Numbered from the stretch's first letter, positions 12,192 to 21,659 are shown. The stretch: 64,000 nt of DNA from Cyanophora paradoxa (GCA_004431415.1 QPMI01000043.1:124001-188000); one strand, 5' to 3'. A program made the numbers and translations. The notes: a model not told the origin generated them from the sequence alone.

Positions 12192-13577
12192 TTAGCTAGT
12201 TTTGGTCCTTTCTCTTAGTGTTCTTTGAGGTTTAGGGGCTGTATATGACTCCTTAGTAGTCTGAAAGTCATTATACCATCTTTGGCTATTCACTTCTGAA
12301 AGTTTCTGTGTTCCTGCTATAGTGAGCTTTTTGAGTTCCCTGTTAACTTTGCCAGCCTTCTCCTTTCTAGCCTCTATCAAAGGCTTATCTGGGACTTCAT
12401 TAGCAGCTTCTATGCCCTCTCTCCTTATAGAAGCATCAACCCTAGCTTCCTCTTTAGCTTGCTCTAAGGCATCCACTGTAGGGGCTTCCAGATACTCAAC
12501 TGCATTCACAGGCAACAGCTCATGGAAAGCAAACCTGTTATCTATGATCTCTCCAGTGGGACTCTTTAGCTTAAACTTAAAGCCTTCTCTACTATCAACA
12601 GTGTAAACCATCCTAGACCAATTGTTACCCTGTTTAGCAAAGGGGTTCTTCTCTACTTTCACTCTAACAAACATGCCAGGCTGCATGGTATCAAGATAAG
12701 CTATTGATTTCTTGAATCTTTCATCTTCTAATCCTACTATATACCTATAATGCTCCTCTGTAGTTTCACCTGGCTTCATCTTAGTAGCTGAGTGAACTGT
12801 ATTATTGTAATTATACTCAATATCACCTAACACATCAAAGAATCTAGCTGTGTTATTAGCTATGCAGTAGTTTGTGATCAGTCTCTTAATCTGCTTGTTA
12901 AAGGCTTCAATTCGACCTTGGCTTCTATGGTCAGCAGTTCCACTCACTTGGTGTTCTATGAATTTACTAGATAAATACTCCTGGAATATTCGATTTTGGA
13001 ACTCACTCCCAGCATCTGATTGAACTTTTACTATGGGTCTTGCCACTCTCATTTCAAGCTGCTTAAATGCAGCTAATGTAGTGAGAGCTGATTTATCTCT
13101 TATAGGTATAATATACCCAGTTCTTAGTGTGGATTCCATAGCAGTCATAAAGGTATCATAGCCATTGTTTTGTTTCTTATAAGCTGGGAAAAAGAGCAAA
13201 TCAATCACATAGGTATCAAGGGGTTGCCTTATTGGAACCATGGGATCTCTCTTCCTAGATATAGCTGGTGCATTGATCTGAACTACCTCTTGTTTTTTAT
13301 AGAACTCTTGCAACTGCTTATAGGATTCATCTGGTAACTCAGCCCTCATAGCTTGAAGCCCTTTGTAACCAGTTCTCACATCATAGAATCTCTTGGCAAT
13401 CTTGCTGGTTTCTTTCACTGCAATAGCAACTGGGATCTCTACTGGGACAAGCTCTTTCATCTCTGACTTTTTGACAATTCGAGATTCCCCCTTTTCCTCC
13501 TTTGGAACTGTGATGGGCAGTAGGTTACCTTGTAGTTGCTCAGTGGTTCTCCTAACTATTCTTCCAGTTGCTGGCAT
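12192..13577 (-). CDS. RVE-type (retroviral-like) DDE integrase
   Basis: A 461-residue protein, close to the usual size of Polinton integrases. An RNase-H-fold core is visible: first Asp in TYVIDLLFF (about residue 131), second Asp in VQSDAGSEF (about 208), and Glu in GRIEAFNKQI (about 244). A helical N-terminal segment precedes it and a basic, SH3/chromo-like C-terminal part follows (FKLKSPTGEIIDNRFAFHELLP). It would cut and join the element's ends into host DNA, leaving the 6-bp duplication. It starts 3 bp from the polymerase stop, so the two are probably co-transcribed. Element 2 carries a nearly identical copy. The stop lies 17 bp inside the TIR boundary. Confidence 0.93.
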   Translation of the reverse strand: MPATGRIVRRTTEQLQGNLLPITVPKEEKGESRIVKKSEMKELVPVEIPVAIAVKETSKIAKRFYDVRTGYKGLQAMRAELPDESYKQLQEFYKKQEVVQINAPAISRKRDPMVPIRQPLDTYVIDLLFFPAYKKQNNGYDTFMTAMESTLRTGYIIPIRDKSALTTLAAFKQLEMRVARPIVKVQSDAGSEFQNRIFQEYLSSKFIEHQVSGTADHRSQGRIEAFNKQIKRLITNYCIANNTARFFDVLGDIEYNYNNTVHSATKMKPGETTEEHYRYIVGLEDERFKKSIAYLDTMQPGMFVRVKVEKNPFAKQGNNWSRMVYTVDSREGFKFKLKSPTGEIIDNRFAFHELLPVNAVEYLEAPTVDALEQAKEEARVDASIRREGIEAANEVPDKPLIEARKEKAGKVNRELKKLTIAGTQKLSEVNSQRWYNDFQTTKESYTAPKPQRTLRERTKTS

Positions 13578-13580
13578 CTC

Positions 13581-16500
13581 TTAATTAAAAGGAACAGAAT
13601 TAATACCATCTGGTAAGATGTATCTCTTTGCATCAAAGCAGTTTAGGGCAACCCTTCTACTCACAGTGTCTATTATTGTGTGATCTGCCCTTCTTTTCTG
13701 CTTTGCAGTCACAGTCTTGCTGATACCTGCAAATAAACACTGTTTAAAATCATTAAATTGGAGTTCCTCAGTTGAAGTCCCAGAGAGCTTACTCCTCTCA
13801 ATCTCAGCAGTTCTGAAACTGTAAACTTTAGCTCTCAGACCCACATACTCCAATATAGCAGAGCCAGGCATTTCATTTTTGTATTTACCTGGGTCATTCT
13901 GGAATCACCTCCAAGGTCTAATGCATAGGATATATTCTCTATATCTTTTGTAGGGTCTTAGATTCGATATATAGACAAAAGGAGTCAGTATCATGGAATA
14001 GTAACTTTGCTTTTGTCCATTGGGACCTTACAGTATCATAGAAGAACTTGTAGTTATGCAGTTTGGCTGCATCCAGAACATAAGCCCAATAGCAACTGGC
14101 TTATCTAGCTTCACATGCTTTGTGTAAAACTCAAAGGCAACTGCTTTTTCGTTTATGGGACTTGTTGATTTCACCAATGGGGAGGCTGCATATTTCATAA
14201 ACAGTTTCTCACTGTTTGCAATCTTAACCACAGATCTACCTCTGCAAGATTCAATGCATTTCCCATAGATTGAGTTATTCATGAGTTTATAGAAATCAGC
14301 CTCGAATTTATTCACTGCTTTCCTTCTCATGTCAGTATTCAGCTCAATATAGGGTTTCATTACAGGAGCCACAGTAAATGATAGGACCCTGTGAACTTTC
14401 TTTAATTTCACCCCTTTGTCCAACAGATATTGCAGAAGAGGCTCAGAAATCACATAGTTGGTCACAGAACCAAAGGTTGCAGTTAGCTTAGGGGTCTTAT
14501 CAAGCTCTTCTCCTGAGAGATCTAATAGGCTCTTTTGATATTGTGATAATTCTGCATATTCTACTATTTTCTTGTTAATAATTAGGGGGAAATCACTGTG
14601 GTCTAGATATAGCCTAATTGGGTAATCCAGATCAACTTCCAGGAAACTGGATCTGTTATCTTGTGGGTTGAATTCGGTCTCCCATCTAAAATCACCAACT
14701 GGGATTGGCTGACTCAAACAGTAGCCATACAAGTTGTTAGCATCAAACAGCATTATATGGGAGTTCTCACCATCAGCCTCAGCATACCTACAAGGCATTG
14801 TTGCAAAGCCACCCCTGATTCCCCTCTCAACAAATTCGTATTGCTCTACATCACTTATAAGCTCTATTTTTGCCTTGGTGGTCCTAAGCATAGCATCCCA
14901 AGATAACCCAGGTGCAGATACATAATGAACTGGGTCCAATCCATATACTGAGTGTGAAAGCCTTCTGAAGGCTTGGAATTTGTCCATTAACTCATCTACA
15001 TCAGCAGCCCCAAAGTCCATAAAATTACTTGCATCAATGAACTTGTAAAGACCCCATTGCAATGAAAGGTATTGATCAAAGTTTTTCGAAAGGATTTCGA
15101 TTCGCTTTTTATCACCCATGCCTGCTATTTTTCTGAAAATGAATGTCCCACAGTCATCCATTTGGTCAACAACCACTGCTACTTTTGTTTGCTTTGAGAT
15201 TCTCCTATGGAGATTGCAGTTTCTGCATGCAGGAGCAATATAATGACCTGTGTGGTGATCATGATCCCTGCATTTGAAGTTCTCTTTGGTGAACCTCTCA
15301 CTGCAAAGGTAACAGTGTTTAGTAGCCTTGTAAATTGCTTTCTGCTCATCTGTGAGTTCATTCATGGGAATATTGGTAAACAGGAAGTCAATTAGCTCTC
15401 TTGCTTTGGATTCCAAGCATTCAAACAGACCTCCCATTGGATCCTGACCCTCAAATCGAAACTCCTGAACATCTGCCCCAGTGACTATTCTAATGTTGAC
15501 TGCTGAGACTTCCCTCTTGGATTTCGATGCATCAATGGGGATGCTTCTATGTTCAATCTTGCAGTAAACCACAACAGGAAGCCAGACAGTTTTCCTGAGG
15601 TTTTTCAGTCCAAACTCTATTGTGGTGTCAGGCTTAGGGGTGATTCCCTTTGAGAGTCTCCAATCAATGCATCTGTTTGAGTCCACATGAGCAGTGAGTT
15701 TAGCCTCAGACCTGAATCGAGATAAGCATGTATCACAGTAGTGTAACTTTTGATCCTTGGTTTTATCAAGGGCAACTCTGAGAAGTCTTGAAAGGGACAT
15801 GATAGTAATATAGTGACCATTCCCTTCATCATCATGAATGAGCATGAGATTAATCTTTTGCTTTCTGCCTGGGTTGCTGGATTGATGCAGGGGATAAATA
15901 ACCTCTCCATCGATTCCAAATATATTAATGCTAATGCCTGCATTTTGAGCCTCGAATTTATCAATTATTTCAGCATCACAGGCAACAGGGAATGGGATAT
16001 TGTCGAAATTGAGAGCCAAAGGATTGTATGTGGTTGGTGAGTATTTCCATTTGCGATATTGTGTAAGCTCACTTCTCTTGTGGGAATTTACATCTTTCCT
16101 ATGGATCCATGCCAAAATGGCATTTTCAAAGCAAGAATCATCAATATTTCGAATATTCACTGTGGCTTTCTTAGCTGCAATTGATTCTGGTGTTTTAACA
16201 TAGCAGCCACCAGTTGGGGCATAACTCATAATAGCAACTCTTAGCATTTCGATTCTCTCCAATCGATAGCTATCAACAACATTCATCTGTTCCTGACACA
16301 TTTGGGCTGCTTTATTCAGCTCAGTTCGAATATTTCTCGATTTGGTTAATACAAAATAATCGCTGTAAATGTATTTCGATATCCAAACCTGTGGATTGCT
16401 GACTTTAACGAACTTGCAGATAAACGACAAGCGAACTTTGATTGCCCTGAATTGATCCAGACTATCTCTTAAACGTTTTGGTAGAGAGGTTGCAATTCTA

Positions 16501-16821
16501 TCTAAATATTCAATCACATCTACCACAACTTCCCTTCTGGCTCTGTATGTGAGCCAGCGATATAATTCATTCATGGCTGTTCCATCTTCTGCCTCTGGTT
16601 CTATTTGCCTCAGGCGATCGAGTTCATCAAGAGTCTCAACTTTGTCATAGAGGTTATTGGCTTTTCTGGTTAATTTTGCTAAAGTGGGTCTGCCCTTGAA
16701 ATAAATCCGATTTCCCGGTCATATTCAGCCTCTGTGATTTCATGGGCTGCATACAGTGTTCCCAGTAATCCCATAAGTTCCCATTTCTTCTCTCTAATGA
16801 GTCTGTTGCTAATTCGGGCAT
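13581..16821 (-). pseudogene. Protein-primed family-B DNA polymerase (frameshifted copy)
   Basis: Homologous along its length to the intact 1,081-residue gene of Element 2. The largest open piece is 14,028-16,574 (848 residues) and a C-terminal piece is 13,581-13,871. Motifs include CYLCSERF...DHDHHTGHY, an HNH/endonuclease-VII-like zinc site; motif A FDANNLYGYCLSQP; motif B NNSIYGK; and motif C HDTD, locally intact in the shifted part near 14,000. Compared with Element 2, single bases are missing near 16,818 (GGG for GGGG next to the start), 16,692, 13,891 (GGG for GGGG) and 14,092 (CCC for CCCC). These are either inactivating mutations or homopolymer errors. It would copy the linear element from its protein-capped ends. 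Confidence 0.9.
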
Positions 16822-16890
16822 AGTTCCTAACTTGTTCCTACTAAAAGGGGAGGTTTTAAATGGGGAATTCTGAACACAAAATTTGATGAA

Positions 16891-16927
16891 AACTACTTAA
16901 AGAAATATCTTCTATATATATAAAAGG
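16891..16927 (+). promoter_or_regulatory. Viral-type promoter upstream of the zinc-finger gene
   Basis: AACTACTTAAAGAAA, a short gap, TCTTC and then a TATATATATAAAAG box ending a few bases before the ATG. The same two-part motif stands before the primase-helicase (18,214-18,250) and in looser form at 17,752-17,785. Element 2 has it before its own primase gene. Confidence 0.7.
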
Positions 16928-16930
16928 ACA

Positions 16931-17746
16931 ATGGCAGAGAAGAAATCGTATTGCCTGGAAAAGCTCAAAGCGGCTTTAATGTTGCTTTGTGGATCTGATA
17001 ACTTCAATGATTATGTTGCTCTTGGAAGTAACAGGAAACCGCTCCCTCTTTGGGCAAAGCTTGCAAAATATGGATTAAGTGACTATGACCTGCCTCCAGA
17101 GTCTGAGCATTGCGCCTGTGATCATCCAATTAAAGAGCAATGCTATATTCTGCATGTTAATAAAAAGATTGTGGTCATTGTTGGGAATTGCTGCATTTTA
17201 CGATTTATTCCAAAGGGTGCCAGAGGTCAAGATATATGTGAAAGATGTGGAGATCGGCATAAAAACCGAAAGGATAATTTCTGTAATAAGTGCAGGATTA
17301 TCATAAAGGAGGAGGAATTGGAAAGAAAAAAGCAAATCCAGAAAGAAGCAGAGGAGCGAAAGAAACAACTTGAATTAGAAGAAAGAGAGCGAAGGCAGAG
17401 AGAATTAGAACAAGAAAGAGCAAGGAATAGACATGCAGTTAATCTTTTCCTGATTTGGTGCAACCAGTTCATTCCAAAAATGGATAATCTTCGCAGAGAT
17501 GATATAGAGAGGTTCAGAGAGGGTAGATCTGCATTGATTGAAATGTATGCAGAACTCAGTACAACAAACACATTGGTTGCTGGGTTTCAGGTGCCTTTTC
17601 TTAAAAAAGATATCGCAAAAGGATTAGATTGCAGATGGAATAAGGACAAGAAAACATGGGAGACCTTGGAAATCGAACCATTTGTAGCATTGCTAGGTAA
17701 GCATTTCAAACTTATGTATATTGAGAGATTTGGACAGAGAGGTTAA
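16931..17746 (+). CDS. Zinc-binding protein with DUF5710-like C-terminus
   Basis: 271 residues in three parts. Residues 1-95 contain HCACDHPIKEQCYI and IVGNCCILRFI, a Cys/His-rich module also seen, as far as I recall, in uncharacterised phage and giant-virus proteins. Residues about 100-120 hold a four-cysteine ribbon (CERCG...CNKC), followed by a highly charged coiled coil (about 125-170). The C-terminal VPFLKKDIAKGLDCRWNKDK segment resembles DUF5710, found in replication- or topoisomerase-associated proteins. It opens the plus-strand replication block, divergent from the polymerase, and is absent from Element 2 along with the rest of that block. A nucleic-acid-binding replication or repair role is inferred. 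Confidence 0.6.
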   Translation: MAEKKSYCLEKLKAALMLLCGSDNFNDYVALGSNRKPLPLWAKLAKYGLSDYDLPPESEHCACDHPIKEQCYILHVNKKIVVIVGNCCILRFIPKGARGQDICERCGDRHKNRKDNFCNKCRIIIKEEELERKKQIQKEAEERKKQLELEERERRQRELEQERARNRHAVNLFLIWCNQFIPKMDNLRRDDIERFREGRSALIEMYAELSTTNTLVAGFQVPFLKKDIAKGLDCRWNKDKKTWETLEIEPFVALLGKHFKLMYIERFGQRG

Positions 17747-17751
17747 AGAAC

Positions 17752-17785
17752 AAAAAATGATTTAAAGAATTCTCTATATATATTA
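17752..17785 (+). promoter_or_regulatory. Promoter-like motif before the 84-residue gene
   Basis: ATGATTTAAAGAATTCTCTATATATATTAAG matches the TTAAAGAA plus TATA arrangement seen before the neighbouring genes. Confidence 0.5.
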
Positions 17786-17802
17786 AGAGAGACAGAGGAA
17801 AA

Positions 17803-18057
17803 ATGCCACTCAGTGAAGCCCAGAAGAGAGCTATGAAGAGGTACCAGCAAACTGAAAAAGGTAAGGCTCAAATCAAAAAGTTTAACGAAAAAATAGCCAC
17901 ACAGCTTAGAGATCTATATCAAACCGATGATACCTATAGAGCCATGAAAATAGCAAGTTCATGTCAGCGAAAGTATGCAGCCAATGCAGTCTGCTTTGTC
18001 AAGTATTTGTATGATGTCCCTTACTCAAACAGAGGGAGAAAATCGAAACATGTCTAA
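17803..18057 (+). CDS. Small basic protein, unknown
   Basis: 84 residues, rich in Lys/Arg/Gln, with the start MPLSEAQKRAMKRYQQTEKGK and a basic GRKSK tail. It resembles in style the AT-hook-like small proteins at 21,136-21,381 and 53,538-53,864 (repeated QRKY-type helices and a GR-basic end), so DNA binding is plausible but not shown. It has its own promoter-like motif. Confidence 0.55.
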   Translation: MPLSEAQKRAMKRYQQTEKGKAQIKKFNEKIATQLRDLYQTDDTYRAMKIASSCQRKYAANAVCFVKYLYDVPYSNRGRKSKHV

Positions 18058-18213
18058 ATTATTTTTCCCAGCATATTACTAGGCTGGGGATATGCTGTTT
18101 ATTCGCTGAAATACCCATTCATCCTTTTTGTATCTAAACCACTCGATAAGTCGTGTGGAAATATTTCGTAGGGATACTTTCTCGATTTCCAACAAAAAAT
18201 GATTGGGGGACCC
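18058..18213. other. Intergenic region with an imperfect hairpin
   Basis: Just after the small gene, CCCAGCATATTACTAGGCTGGGGATATGCTG contains overlapping complementary words (CCCAGC/GCTGGG and CAGCATAT/ATATGCTG) and may act as a terminator. An ATTTCGTAGGGATACTTTCTCG stretch follows. Confidence 0.35.
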
Positions 18214-18250
18214 AAAACTACTTAAAGAAAAATCTTCTATATATATAAAA
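18214..18250 (+). promoter_or_regulatory. Viral-type promoter of the primase-helicase gene
   Basis: AAAACTACTTAAAGAAAAATCTTC followed by TATATATATAAAAG, nearly identical to 16,891-16,927, ending about 20 bp before the ATG at 18,270. Confidence 0.7.
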
Positions 18251-18269
18251 GGGACCCCGATCGCTGAAA

Positions 18270-20597
18270 ATGAACGCCAAACAGACCAAGTTAATCAAAT
18301 CGCTCGCTTACTGGCTCAGATCTGATGAGGATCTAGCCAAAAACATGATTATCCCAGTGAAACCTGACAGCAAAGACCCTGTTTTCAAGCATAAGGGAGG
18401 TGCTTGGTCCTGGGAAAAGTATGAAGAAGCGCTGGCAACTAATCAGTATGTATCTTGGGGCATTCTGCTCTCAGACAACATGATGGTTATTGACTTTGAT
18501 GATGAGGAGAACTTTGAGAAATTCCGAGATATGTTTCCTGATGACTTTGATGCCAATCAACCCATGGCAAAAACTAAAAAAGGCTATCATGTCTACTTTA
18601 AACGACCTGAGGAGTTCACTAAACTCAAAATCACCGATAAGGCTCCAGGCTTTAAAGGCTTTGAAAAGGTTGACCTGAAAACAATCACTGGAACTGGAAC
18701 TTCTGGATTGATCAATGTGTGTCCCAGTGTCAACAAGGCTTGGGTGATCTCCCCATGGGATGATACCTGTGATTTCAATGAGCCTACTGATGACTTCAAA
18801 AAGTGGATTATAGATAACTACATCTATAAGAGTGAGTATACTGCTAATGCTACCTCACATGATGAACTGGAAAACAATATTATCAAAGAGCTGGTGGATA
18901 TGGGATTTATGCATCCCAATATAATCTCTAAAACTGAACTTGGCTTTAACTTTGATGCTGCTAACAAGGGACTCAATTGCCCATGCTGCAATGGTTCACA
19001 TGAATCGAATAACTGGTATGTTATGAAAGCTAAAGGAGATGATAACAAATACATTGTGTCAAGCTACAGTGGAAATTGCAAAAAACGATTCATCTGCATT
19101 GGAATGCAATCTGATATCTTCAATCTTATAGATAAATCCGCTGGTTCTGGTGGCGCTCATTATGATGTGAGTTTAGTATGCAAAGAGGTTCTTAAACATA
19201 CATGGAGATACTCCAAAAAGTCATGGTTCAAACTCAATACTGATACTGGGATTTGGGAGCTTGATGACACAAACCTAAAGATTTACCTAGATATAAGCCG
19301 TCTTGTTGTCCCCCAATACCTTGGGAGGGCTGTGCATTATAGTCAAAGAGCTTTAAAGGATGAGGAAAACAAAGCAGCTTTCGAAGAAAGATCCAAAACA
19401 TTGATGACCATTGCCAAAAATCTTAAACAATCAGGATTTCGCAAATCCCTTCTGACTGACTTGGTCCCACTGCTGAATGATGATGAATTCTTTGAGAAGA
19501 TTGACACTGTACCATATGTGATTGGATTCGAAAATGGTGTATTTGATCTGACAACTATGACTTTCAGAAAGGGGAAACTGGAAGATATGGTGAGCAAGAC
19601 TGTGGGTTATGACTATACTGAAAATGTAGACCCCAAGAAAATAGAGCATCTCAATCAGATTTATAAAGAGATTGTGGATGATCCAGCAGAGCGAAAGTAC
19701 CTTCTGGCATCCATTGCAATTGCTCTTAGTGGATCAACTAAATCCCAGAAGTTCTTCATGTGGACTGGTGCTGGTGCTAATGGGAAATCACTTGTTCAGG
19801 AAAACTGCAAACAAATATCTGGTCGTTATTACAGCCCTCTCGAAATATCCTATTGGACTAAGCCTAAAAAGAACTCATCAGAGGCTACTCCTGAACTTGC
19901 CAAACTCCTAGGAAAGCGACTTGTATTCAGTAATGAGGCTGAAGATGGTGATAAACTGCAGATCTCCAAGATTAAGGAGGTCACAGGTGGAAATGAAATG
20001 ACTGTGAGAGCCTTGTTCAAAGACCCAGTTATCCTTACCCCAATGTTTCAGGTCTACATTACAACTAATGACAATTTGACTATAAATAAACCAGACTTTG
20101 CAATTCAAAGAAGACTTTCCTATCAGAGATTCAATAATATATTCAGAGAGAAGCCAGAAGCTGGTCAAAAGAAAGCTGATCCAACTCTGTTCACACTTCT
20201 TCACAATGATGATGAGTATAAGATGGCTCACATGAAGATATTACTGGATATGTGGAAAAACAAAGAGGTTGAAGAGATCTTAAGAAGTCCCCCTCAATCG
20301 ATTATTGAACAGGGAATTAACTTTATAGCTGAAAATGATAAGATTGGTGAATGGCTTCGAGATAATTTCGAGGTTACACATAATGCTAACGACTTTGTTT
20401 CCAGTGATATCATTTACAGATCATACAAAAGTGTTGATGATAAAGTTGAATGTGTATCTGTTATGAAAAGAGTAAGGGAAATCTTCAATGTTAAATCAGA
20501 AAGAAAACGAGTTAATGGTATTCTTGCCAGAGGATATATTGGGATTCGAAAGATAACAAGGGTTCAGGAAGACAATGAAGATGATGCCGAATATTAA
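18270..20597 (+). CDS. Primase-polymerase / SF3 (D5-like) helicase
   Basis: 775 residues. The N-terminal third is an archaeo-eukaryotic primase (prim-pol) domain: VIDFDDEE supplies the metal-binding acids (about residues 73-80) and GYHVYFKRP the conserved His strand (about 106-114). Four Cys/His residues follow (NCPCCNGSH, about 237), suggesting a zinc site. The C-terminal half is a D5_N plus superfamily-3 helicase: Walker A GAGANGKS (about 504-511), a Walker-B-like LVFSNEAEDG, and sensor YITTNDNL. It would unwind and prime the element's DNA. Element 2 replaces this gene with a different primase-helicase. It is followed 54 bp downstream by an inverted iteron array also found in this element's TIRs. 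Confidence 0.9.
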   Translation: MNAKQTKLIKSLAYWLRSDEDLAKNMIIPVKPDSKDPVFKHKGGAWSWEKYEEALATNQYVSWGILLSDNMMVIDFDDEENFEKFRDMFPDDFDANQPMAKTKKGYHVYFKRPEEFTKLKITDKAPGFKGFEKVDLKTITGTGTSGLINVCPSVNKAWVISPWDDTCDFNEPTDDFKKWIIDNYIYKSEYTANATSHDELENNIIKELVDMGFMHPNIISKTELGFNFDAANKGLNCPCCNGSHESNNWYVMKAKGDDNKYIVSSYSGNCKKRFICIGMQSDIFNLIDKSAGSGGAHYDVSLVCKEVLKHTWRYSKKSWFKLNTDTGIWELDDTNLKIYLDISRLVVPQYLGRAVHYSQRALKDEENKAAFEERSKTLMTIAKNLKQSGFRKSLLTDLVPLLNDDEFFEKIDTVPYVIGFENGVFDLTTMTFRKGKLEDMVSKTVGYDYTENVDPKKIEHLNQIYKEIVDDPAERKYLLASIAIALSGSTKSQKFFMWTGAGANGKSLVQENCKQISGRYYSPLEISYWTKPKKNSSEATPELAKLLGKRLVFSNEAEDGDKLQISKIKEVTGGNEMTVRALFKDPVILTPMFQVYITTNDNLTINKPDFAIQRRLSYQRFNNIFREKPEAGQKKADPTLFTLLHNDDEYKMAHMKILLDMWKNKEVEEILRSPPQSIIEQGINFIAENDKIGEWLRDNFEVTHNANDFVSSDIIYRSYKSVDDKVECVSVMKRVREIFNVKSERKRVNGILARGYIGIRKITRVQEDNEDDAEY

Positions 20598-20650
20598 AGA
20601 AAACGATTAATGATTGAGATTTACATATATTTTTATAGCCTTACTGAAAA

Positions 20651-20762
20651 TGGTTTGTGTGACAGGTGTGACAGGTCCATCCCAAGGAAAGCCCTGGTGA
20701 AAAGTTGATTTTCAAAATCGATGGGATAGACCTGTCACACCTGTCACACCTGTCACACCTAT
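20651..20762. promoter_or_regulatory. Internal TGTGACAGG inverted iteron array (candidate origin)
   Basis: Two TGTGACAGG units, a ~60-bp centre with ATCCCAAGGAAAGCCC, and three inverted units (CCTGTCACA). The composition matches the arrays in both TIRs, but the centre is oriented as in the left TIR while the arm counts (2 then 3) follow the right TIR. It lies just 3' of the primase-helicase gene. The spacing and symmetry suit an initiator-helicase binding site; transcription termination or regulation is the alternative. Confidence 0.7.
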
Positions 20763-20826
20763 CGAAAATGACCAAAATTTGACAAGAATACTTAAGGCTT
20801 ACTTGATTGTGTATAGTGAAGACAAA

Positions 20827-21048
20827 ATGGCAAAGACTCTTGATGAGATGACCATGACTGAGTTAGATAAATGCATAAAGCATGGAGATATAGGGGCATA
20901 TATCGAAATGTCACAGAGATTGATAGGTTACAATATGTATGCAGCTAAACCAAAGAGAAATAGATCAGTAAACATTCACATTACTGTTTCAGTGTCTGAG
21001 AATGCAAACAAAAAACAACAAAAGCATATTTACAAAACTTATCTGTGA
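20827..21048 (+). CDS. Small protein, unknown
   Basis: 73 residues from ATG 20,827 (MAKTLDEMTMTELDKC); an earlier non-ATG start at 20,779 is open but less likely. It is basic, with a Lys/Gln-rich end. It lies between the iteron array and the conserved morphogenesis block and has no counterpart in Element 2, which has a different 103-residue gene at this place. Function not recognised. Confidence 0.5.
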   Translation: MAKTLDEMTMTELDKCIKHGDIGAYIEMSQRLIGYNMYAAKPKRNRSVNIHITVSVSENANKKQQKHIYKTYL

Positions 21049-21079
21049 CTTGATTGCAAGTATAAAGCCAATTCCTTTG

Positions 21080-21132
21080 TATATATTTTTATAGCTGCCT
21101 CAGTGGCATACTGAGACCGCTTTTTCTCAATT
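21080..21132. terminator. Conserved hairpin region between convergent blocks
   Basis: TATATATTTTTATAGCTGCCTCAG followed by TGGCATACTGAGACCGC lies between a plus-strand gene and a minus-strand gene. CTCAGT and ACTGAG can form a short stem. The sequence is identical in Element 2 (54,366-54,418) and marks the point where the two elements become homologous again after their different replication modules. Confidence 0.45.
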
Positions 21133-21135
21133 ATC

Positions 21136-21381
21136 TTATAGACCTGGGGGTCCATTGCTACTTTCAGTAGGCAAATAATATTTAATCGGTCTCCCTCTTG
21201 GTCTCTGCTCCTCTTTTTGGGCTTTTCTGCGATAATAGGATGCCAGGGCTTGCTGCTTTTTATACTCTCTATATGCTGGGTCCTCTCTATATCGTTTCTG
21301 CATTGCTAGAATGTGTCTAATAGAACCCTCAGTAACAGGTTCATCACTGGTAAACTCGATTAAACTAATAGTATCCTCCAT
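21136..21381 (-). CDS. Small AT-hook-like protein
   Basis: 81 residues. An acidic N-terminus (MEDTISLIEF) is followed by a Lys/Arg-rich helix (QKRYREDPAYREYKKQQALA) and PRGRPIKYYLP, close to the AT-hook core (R/P-GRP). It is conserved almost unchanged in Element 2 (54,423-54,668). Its start overlaps the stop of the next gene, so the two are probably co-transcribed. A DNA-binding role in packaging or expression is inferred. Confidence 0.65.
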   Translation of the reverse strand: MEDTISLIEFTSDEPVTEGSIRHILAMQKRYREDPAYREYKKQQALASYYRRKAQKEEQRPRGRPIKYYLPTESSNGPPGL

Positions 21382-21637
21382 TTATATTCCCAGAGAAAAC
21401 GTTTTCTGCTGACAGAGAACTTCTCCTTGGATACTCCTGTTGCTCATATGTATACTCTGTGGGGTCTGCTGGCATTGACTCCACAGAAACTGTAGACCTC
21501 CTTCTCTCTCTTGCTTCTGAGGCATTATCCTCATTATCTGACATCTCAAACTCCACTGTTGTCTCACAACATCCACTGTGGCAATTGCTCACCACATGCA
21601 GACTGAACATCTCGAAGAACTTTCGTATTATGTCCAT
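21365..21637 (-). CDS. Conserved 90-residue protein, unknown
   Basis: Start chosen at MDIIRKFFEM because the Element 2 homologue (54,652-54,924) has the same start; a longer upstream extension is open only here. It has a hydrophobic N-terminal helix, a CHSGCC cluster, then an acidic and Ser/Arg-rich low-complexity tail. A membrane-interacting or virion role is possible, but no family was recognised. Confidence 0.55.
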   Translation of the reverse strand: MDIIRKFFEMFSLHVVSNCHSGCCETTVEFEMSDNEDNASEARERRRSTVSVESMPADPTEYTYEQQEYPRRSSLSAENVFSGNINGGYY

Positions 21638-21659
21638 ATCTCTAATAAAACAGAGATAA

